Assembly: GCA_009746045.1 (NCBI GenBank)
Contig: RPFO01000090.1
Coordinates: 17,501 to 42,500 of the forward strand
Length of the DNA: 25,000 bases
From: Mesostigma viride
Taxonomy: Eukaryota > Streptophyta > Mesostigmatophyceae > Mesostigmatales > Mesostigmataceae
Direction of reading: 5' to 3'
Below, piece by piece: positions 20,667 to 25,000 of this stretch. How positions within the stretch are numbered: the stretch's first letter is position 1; each line of letters begins with the position of its first letter. The translations under genes were made by a program, and so were the position numbers. The notes beneath the pieces were generated by a model. The model searched no databases and was not told the origin of the DNA. It saw only the letters and a list, made by a program, of their open reading frames with translations.

Positions 20667-23600
20667 CACGGGACTGCGGTGCAGTCTAAGTGTAGACTAA
20701 TTTATTAATCTTTGGGCGGATTCATTTCTAACAAATTCTATAACATTGACAATCCAGTGATGGGAAAATAGCAATTAACCTAAACAGAAAGCAATGATCC
20801 ATGTGCCCTGTCTGCACCAAAATCTCTAGCAGAAGGCAAAAGCAGCCCTTGGTGTCCACAAACAAGCAGGCTATGCAACGCAACGCATGAGCGCTGCCCG
20901 GGTGTCTCACATACTTACCGCCATTCAACACACTCACGTTTGCCATACCGAACCAGTTAGTGCCGACAAAGCAGGGAGTGCCTTCAAGCACATTGCTGGA
21001 GGGCAAAGGAAGGTGACTACACCAACTGTGGCAGTAGAGCTAACCCAGCCACAAAGCAGGAACAAAATGCCCAAGGCTTATATCCCCCAATCTAGCCTAC
21101 CAGACACTATCCTTCTTACCGGCAACGGCACACAGGGCGTGTCAAGCCGCTGGCAGGCATGTGCGCGGGCGCAATGCCCGTCTTGTCACGACCACACAAC
21201 AGCACTGCCCGACATGCTGGTTGCCTCGTGCATTGCCCGCCGATTGCTGCATAGGACATTGAGTATTCCCATCGCACGTCACGCAGCACAGGCGAGCTCA
21301 TGCGTCGCCCATTCAGCACAGGGAGGTTACACGAGCCTACTGCACGTCCATGCCGCATACTTGCTCGATCACGAATCCGACACGTCAGGTGCCAGGGCCA
21401 CTGCGGGCTATCCAATGAGACAACCGCAGGTCATGCTCCCAGAGAGCACACCCCAGTGGGGACCATCCCCCCAGCACCCTTGTATGCCCAGCCCTGTGCG
21501 GTGCGCCCTCTAGTGTGCAGACATCATCAGGCATTCCGACTAAGCCACTCTCCAGCCTCCGTTGAGAGCTGTCAGATGGGAGGTGGGCAGTGGCCAACCA
21601 GCCGGCCCCTCCCCGCCCCACCCCCGGCAACTTGCTCGCATCTAGCCACCATGACTTGGGGGGTCATGCGAGCGAGGCGGCTGCTGGTTTCTTGCGCGCA
21701 TCGTTGCATACCCGGGGGGATCAATGCTGGGTGCCCTCACGGATCTTCGACGCCGCGTGCCCTCCCTCACAGCCACGCGGGGCCGACCGTTCAAGAGGGC
21801 ACACGGCGCACAATCCGTGAGATGATCTTGAGAGCTAGGGAATCGAGGGCACCCATGCGGAGGGAAGCCATGCGGAGGGCTACCACAAGGAGGGCACTTA
21901 ACGGGGGCCGGTCGACATAGCAGTTAGGCGCCACCAGTGCAGGGATGCCCCGCAATGTTGTCAACCACACCGGCCATCCAAGGGGTGACGATCAGCCGAC
22001 AGCGCCACATCAACCCCGTGTTTACGTCCTGTGAGCATGCCACCGTCCCGCCCCCCACGGATGCCCGGCCATTCCCCTCCCTCCCTGGCCACGCCCAGCA
22101 AGGGCCGAATGACAGTCAATCAGCTCGCCGCAATCCTGCCCCCTCGCCCCCCCCCGGCATGCCCGGCCATCTCCCCTCCCATGTCCTGCCAGGCAAGCCT
22201 GCCATGCAAGCAATTGCAAGCCCTCCCAGTTCCCGCGATGCACATTTGAATGGGTGCCCAACGCTCTGCTGCGGTCCGGCCGATTGGGGGCCAGCTCCGG
22301 GTAGAGGGGACAGGGACATGGCACCCTTTGCCCGGGTAGACGGGACATGGCATACTGGGCCCTGGAAACCGCGGTCGAGGGCACCCGGCGGTCGCGGGGG
22401 CCGTCTCCAGGGGTGGCATGCGTGCGCTGACCGGAGACAGTAATGAATCAAATAATGAATGAGTTACCTAATTGAGACCTGGCCGGATATATGGATGGCT
22501 GGAGACTGGTAACCCCAGGGCCCAAAGAGCGTGGCTGGCATATACAGCCAGAAGAGTGTGGCTATATATTTGGCAGAACATCCTTCCTATCCCGCGGATG
22601 ACAGCGTACCGAGTTTCTGCCCCCGCTTATGCGGTGAACACCAACGCGTGGGTGTGGGATGACCTTCGCCGACCAGCTCGCCCCCCACCGCCCCGCGGCT
22701 CAGCTCACCCTGGCGATGCCCCCCCAGGGTTGCTGTGGACACATGGCCAGGGCGGGATCCAAGCCCCCCCCGCAGCGCACCAGACCAACGCGGCCGTCGG
22801 CGCAACAACGTCGGCGCAACAACGTCGGCGCAACAACGTCAGCGCAACAACGTCGGCACAACAACGTGGCCGTCACAAGGCAGGCACCACGACATGGCGC
22901 GACGTCGCCGAGTGGCAAACAGAGCAACAGTGTCCTGTAGGGCAAGTGCGCAAGCTGCTCTTCCAACACTTCCACAACCCCGTGGCTTGTCCTCCCGTCT
23001 GCACTCCTACCCATGCCCGGGGAGGTCCCTGCCGCTAACTGGATTCCGTCAGCCAAGCTTCCCACGCACGCATGCACAGCAACGACCAGGCCATGCGTGT
23101 GTCCATGCGCCCGCATGGCGACGGCCCGGATAGCCCTCCCAATAGCCCCCCCCCAGCCAGGGTCAGGCTAACCACGGGCCTAATGTGGCCCGAACCCGGC
23201 TCTAATGTGGCCCGCACCCGGGCCCAACACAGCCCGTCCCTGGCCCGGATCCACCCGGAGCGCGCCTGTGGGTGCAACAAAGAGGTTGCCTGGCGAAGCT
23301 GTAATGCCACCTGGCAAGAACGCGCGCGAGCAACGACTGGCGGTCTGGCTTCCGTTCTCGCTGCGGGCGACGGAGCGTTGATAAGGATTATGCAACCGCG
23401 TTGATAAGGATGATGCAACCGAGTTGCATGGCTATCTACCACTCGCGACCTAGGGGTCACCGGACAACCGCCCCCGCCCCCCCCCCCCCCCCCCCCCGTG
23501 TAGCATGCATCAGCTCACGGTAGCGTGGGGGCGGACGGCAGAACTAGAGAGAAGGGTAGCCCTCGCCCAGCCTGGTGCCCAGGATGTACAGAAATGCTGT

Positions 23601-23986
23601 GCACCCATACGGTGCCCAGGCGGCAGAGCCGTAGGCAACAGCACCCCATCCATCGAGATGCCACAACCCCTCATAGCTTTAAGGGCCACGACGCCCCCAA
23701 ACGGATCCTTGCATCGAATGCCCCAAAACCGCCGCCCCATTCCACCCCTTCCTCCCTTGAGCTCAAGGGTTCCACCTCCCCTTTCGACCTCCCAACGTCA
23801 CACCACTCTCCACCATTGAGGTGATAGCTGCCGTCGTAATAGCTGCCAAGACCTCCTCTGCAGTGCTTCCCCCCCCAATCACCACACCGCTCAAGCTCAA
23901 CTGTGCGCCCCCGCCCCCTCCCCCTGGGCAATCCCACATCTCGCGTGTGCTAGGCCCCGTCACATCTCTCCCCCCCCCCACCCCCC
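20667..23986. repeat. GC-rich intergenic region with several short tandem repeats and no supported gene
   Basis: Open frames of 170-210 codons exist on the plus strand (20887-21513, 21300-21920, 21937-22443, 22472-23038), but they overlap each other, carry repeats and show no domain. Repeats seen: a direct pair at 22042-22081 and 22134-22180 sharing ATGCCCGGCCAT; five 14-bp CGTCGGCGCAACAA units at 22795-22864; 22-bp TAATGTGGCCCG(A/C)ACCCGG units at 23181-23247; a 23-bp GCGTTGATAAGGAT(T/G)ATGCA pair at 23375-23420; and a 27-nt C run interrupted by one G near 23466-23497. Confidence 0.65.
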
Positions 23987-24225
23987 TCCTCACAGGTTGA
24001 GCTTCATTCAGCCTCCCCTGAGACCGCTCCCCCTCACCAGCGCCTCCTGCCTCACAGCCTCAAGATGCTCCATGATGGTGCTAGCCCCCGTTACATTTCC
24101 TCTTCACGCCCCCGCCCCTCACAGGTCGAGCTCACGACAGACTTGATCGAGGATGCTGTTACCGCTTGAGCTCATACAGCCTCCTTTGAGGTCAGGAACG
24201 CTCCCCCCCCCCCCCCCCCCCCCCT
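23987..24225 (-). repeat. Duplicates of the WNK-like stop region in its 3' flank, and a poly-G run
   Basis: On the minus strand the true end GAGCTCAAGCTGTGA (24240-24226) recurs as GAGCTCGACCTGTGA (around 24132-24118) and AAGCTCAACCTGTGA (around 24005-23991), about 108 and 127 bp apart, with a looser CTTGAGGCTGTGA near 24062. CAGCCTCC plus a GAG/GAC segment is also shared around 24009 and 24177. About 20 G follow the stop codon almost directly. A TGTAA at 24095-24091 could be an algal-type poly(A) signal, but this is speculative. Confidence 0.65.
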
Positions 24226-25000
24226 TCACAGCTTGAGCTCGCCCTCCAGGTGCTCCTTGATCGCCTGCTTGCGCAGCTCATGCCCTGCCTCAACGCTGAT
24301 CTCGAACACGTCCGTGACCATGCCATCGTCGCCTGTGTTGATCGCGGCGCTCTTGACCGCGATGGGCAGCTTGGAGAGGGCCATCGTGATCTCCATGAGC
24401 AGGTTCTTGCGGTCGTGCGCGGTGACCCGCACGCGCAGCAGGCCTTGCTGGACCGCATCCTCGACAAACACGCCAGGGGCAGACTTGGTCGCGGACGCCA
24501 GGTGGACGAGGTCATGCAGCGACGACGAGTTGCGCTTGAGGAGCGCCGCGCGATCATTCTTGCTGTTCGCCACGTCGTGGACGCAGTTGTCGATCAGCCG
24601 GGCGACCTCGGGGGCGTCGCGAGCATCCAGTTCCAAGCACTCCATCATCTCCTCGGCGATACCGTTGGCCGTGTCCTCGCGCAGGTCGAAGCAGAAGTTG
24701 GCGTTCTTGTACTTTCCGTCTTTGTTCAGGTAGCGCAGGTGCATCTTGATCACACTGTCCTCAACCGAGCTGTCCGCCTTGACCTGGTATTTGGTGCTCC
24801 CACCCGCCACCACCGCGCCGGGGACGGGCATCTCGCGGAAGAAGTCCAGCTGGAGCATCTGCGCCGCCGACATGCGGTCGTCGGGGCTGGGGCTGATGCA
24901 CATCTTCACGATTGCCTTGATGTCCGGGTTCTCGATGGCCTCCAGCGCTGCGGGGGGTTTATGCTGGCACACCAGCTTGTAGATCTGGGCGGCCGTCTTG
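24226..25000 (-). CDS. WNK-like protein kinase, C-terminal part with PF2/OSR1_C-like and ACT domains (5' end outside window)
   Basis: The last 257 residues are visible without an intron, ending at TGA (24228-24226). Visible residues 1-55 are the end of a kinase C-lobe. TAAQIYKLV resembles the 'NAAQIYKKV' of WNK kinases, and DDRMSAAQML with LDFF is subdomain XI. Residues about 83-124 (IKMHLRYLNKDGKY, then FCFDLREDTANGIAEEMM) match the WNK/OSR1 C-terminal domain that binds RFxV-type peptides. Residues about 186-255 (LLRVRVTAHDRKNLLMEITM, then DDGMVTDVFEISVE) have the order and length of an ACT domain of GlnD/ACR type, a small-ligand sensor. WNKs are Ser/Thr kinases of osmotic and ion signalling. 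The ACT tail is not part of the usual family layout. The N-lobe, which would show the displaced lysine, lies off the window. Confidence 0.85.
   Translation of the reverse strand, partial: KTAAQIYKLVCQHKPPAALEAIENPDIKAIVKMCISPSPDDRMSAAQMLQLDFFREMPVPGAVVAGGSTKYQVKADSSVEDSVIKMHLRYLNKDGKYKNANFCFDLREDTANGIAEEMMECLELDARDAPEVARLIDNCVHDVANSKNDRAALLKRNSSSLHDLVHLASATKSAPGVFVEDAVQQGLLRVRVTAHDRKNLLMEITMALSKLPIAVKSAAINTGDDGMVTDVFEISVEAGHELRKQAIKEHLEGELKL

Noticed and set aside
20887-23038. Several 170-210-codon plus-strand frames
   Set aside because: GC-rich DNA gives long chance frames. These overlap one another, contain short tandem repeats and have no recognisable domain.

Overview
The window is nuclear DNA of a microbial eukaryote. 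It holds a gene split into twelve exons with GT-AG introns, a protein-kinase gene on the other strand, and long stretches of satellites, microsatellites and small inverted-repeat elements. Coding exons are GC-rich. The domain combinations (a membrane-anchored sensor phosphodiesterase; a WNK-type kinase tail carrying an ACT domain) would fit a GC-rich unicellular alga, possibly a green flagellate. That placement is a guess; the sequence alone does not fix the lineage.

Layout: 1-3719 has no convincing gene and contains degenerate repeats, including an 84-bp foldback element. 3720-18430 (+) is one gene whose twelve exons join in phase to 3042 nt, or 1013 residues. The protein has a short cytosolic N-terminus, a membrane segment, an extracellular region of about 350 residues, a second membrane segment, a linker, and a class I cyclic-nucleotide phosphodiesterase domain with all the diagnostic metal-binding residues. 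Its introns contain a (GGGC)n tract, a 34-bp satellite split by a 770-bp TA-flanked inverted-repeat element, a 43-bp satellite, and a 1.1-kb compound microsatellite. 18431-24225 is intergenic, GC-rich and repeat-rich. 24226-25000 (-) is the 3' end of a WNK-like kinase gene, convergent with the phosphodiesterase gene. Both genes look like signalling components, but nothing here shows that they act together.

The most unusual signal is that most introns of the phosphodiesterase gene, and the 3' flanks of both genes, carry one to four decayed copies of the neighbouring exon edge. These 'echoes' include the splice site or stop region and repeat at roughly 30-200 bp. They range from near-identical (88-bp and 47-bp tandems) to barely recognisable. 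They suggest that non-coding DNA here grows by serial local duplication across exon boundaries, leaving arrays of decoy splice sites. The second notable signal is a clean insertion of a 770-bp element with CAGTC...GACTG ends into the 34-bp satellite, with an exact TA target duplication. The 84-bp foldback has related termini.
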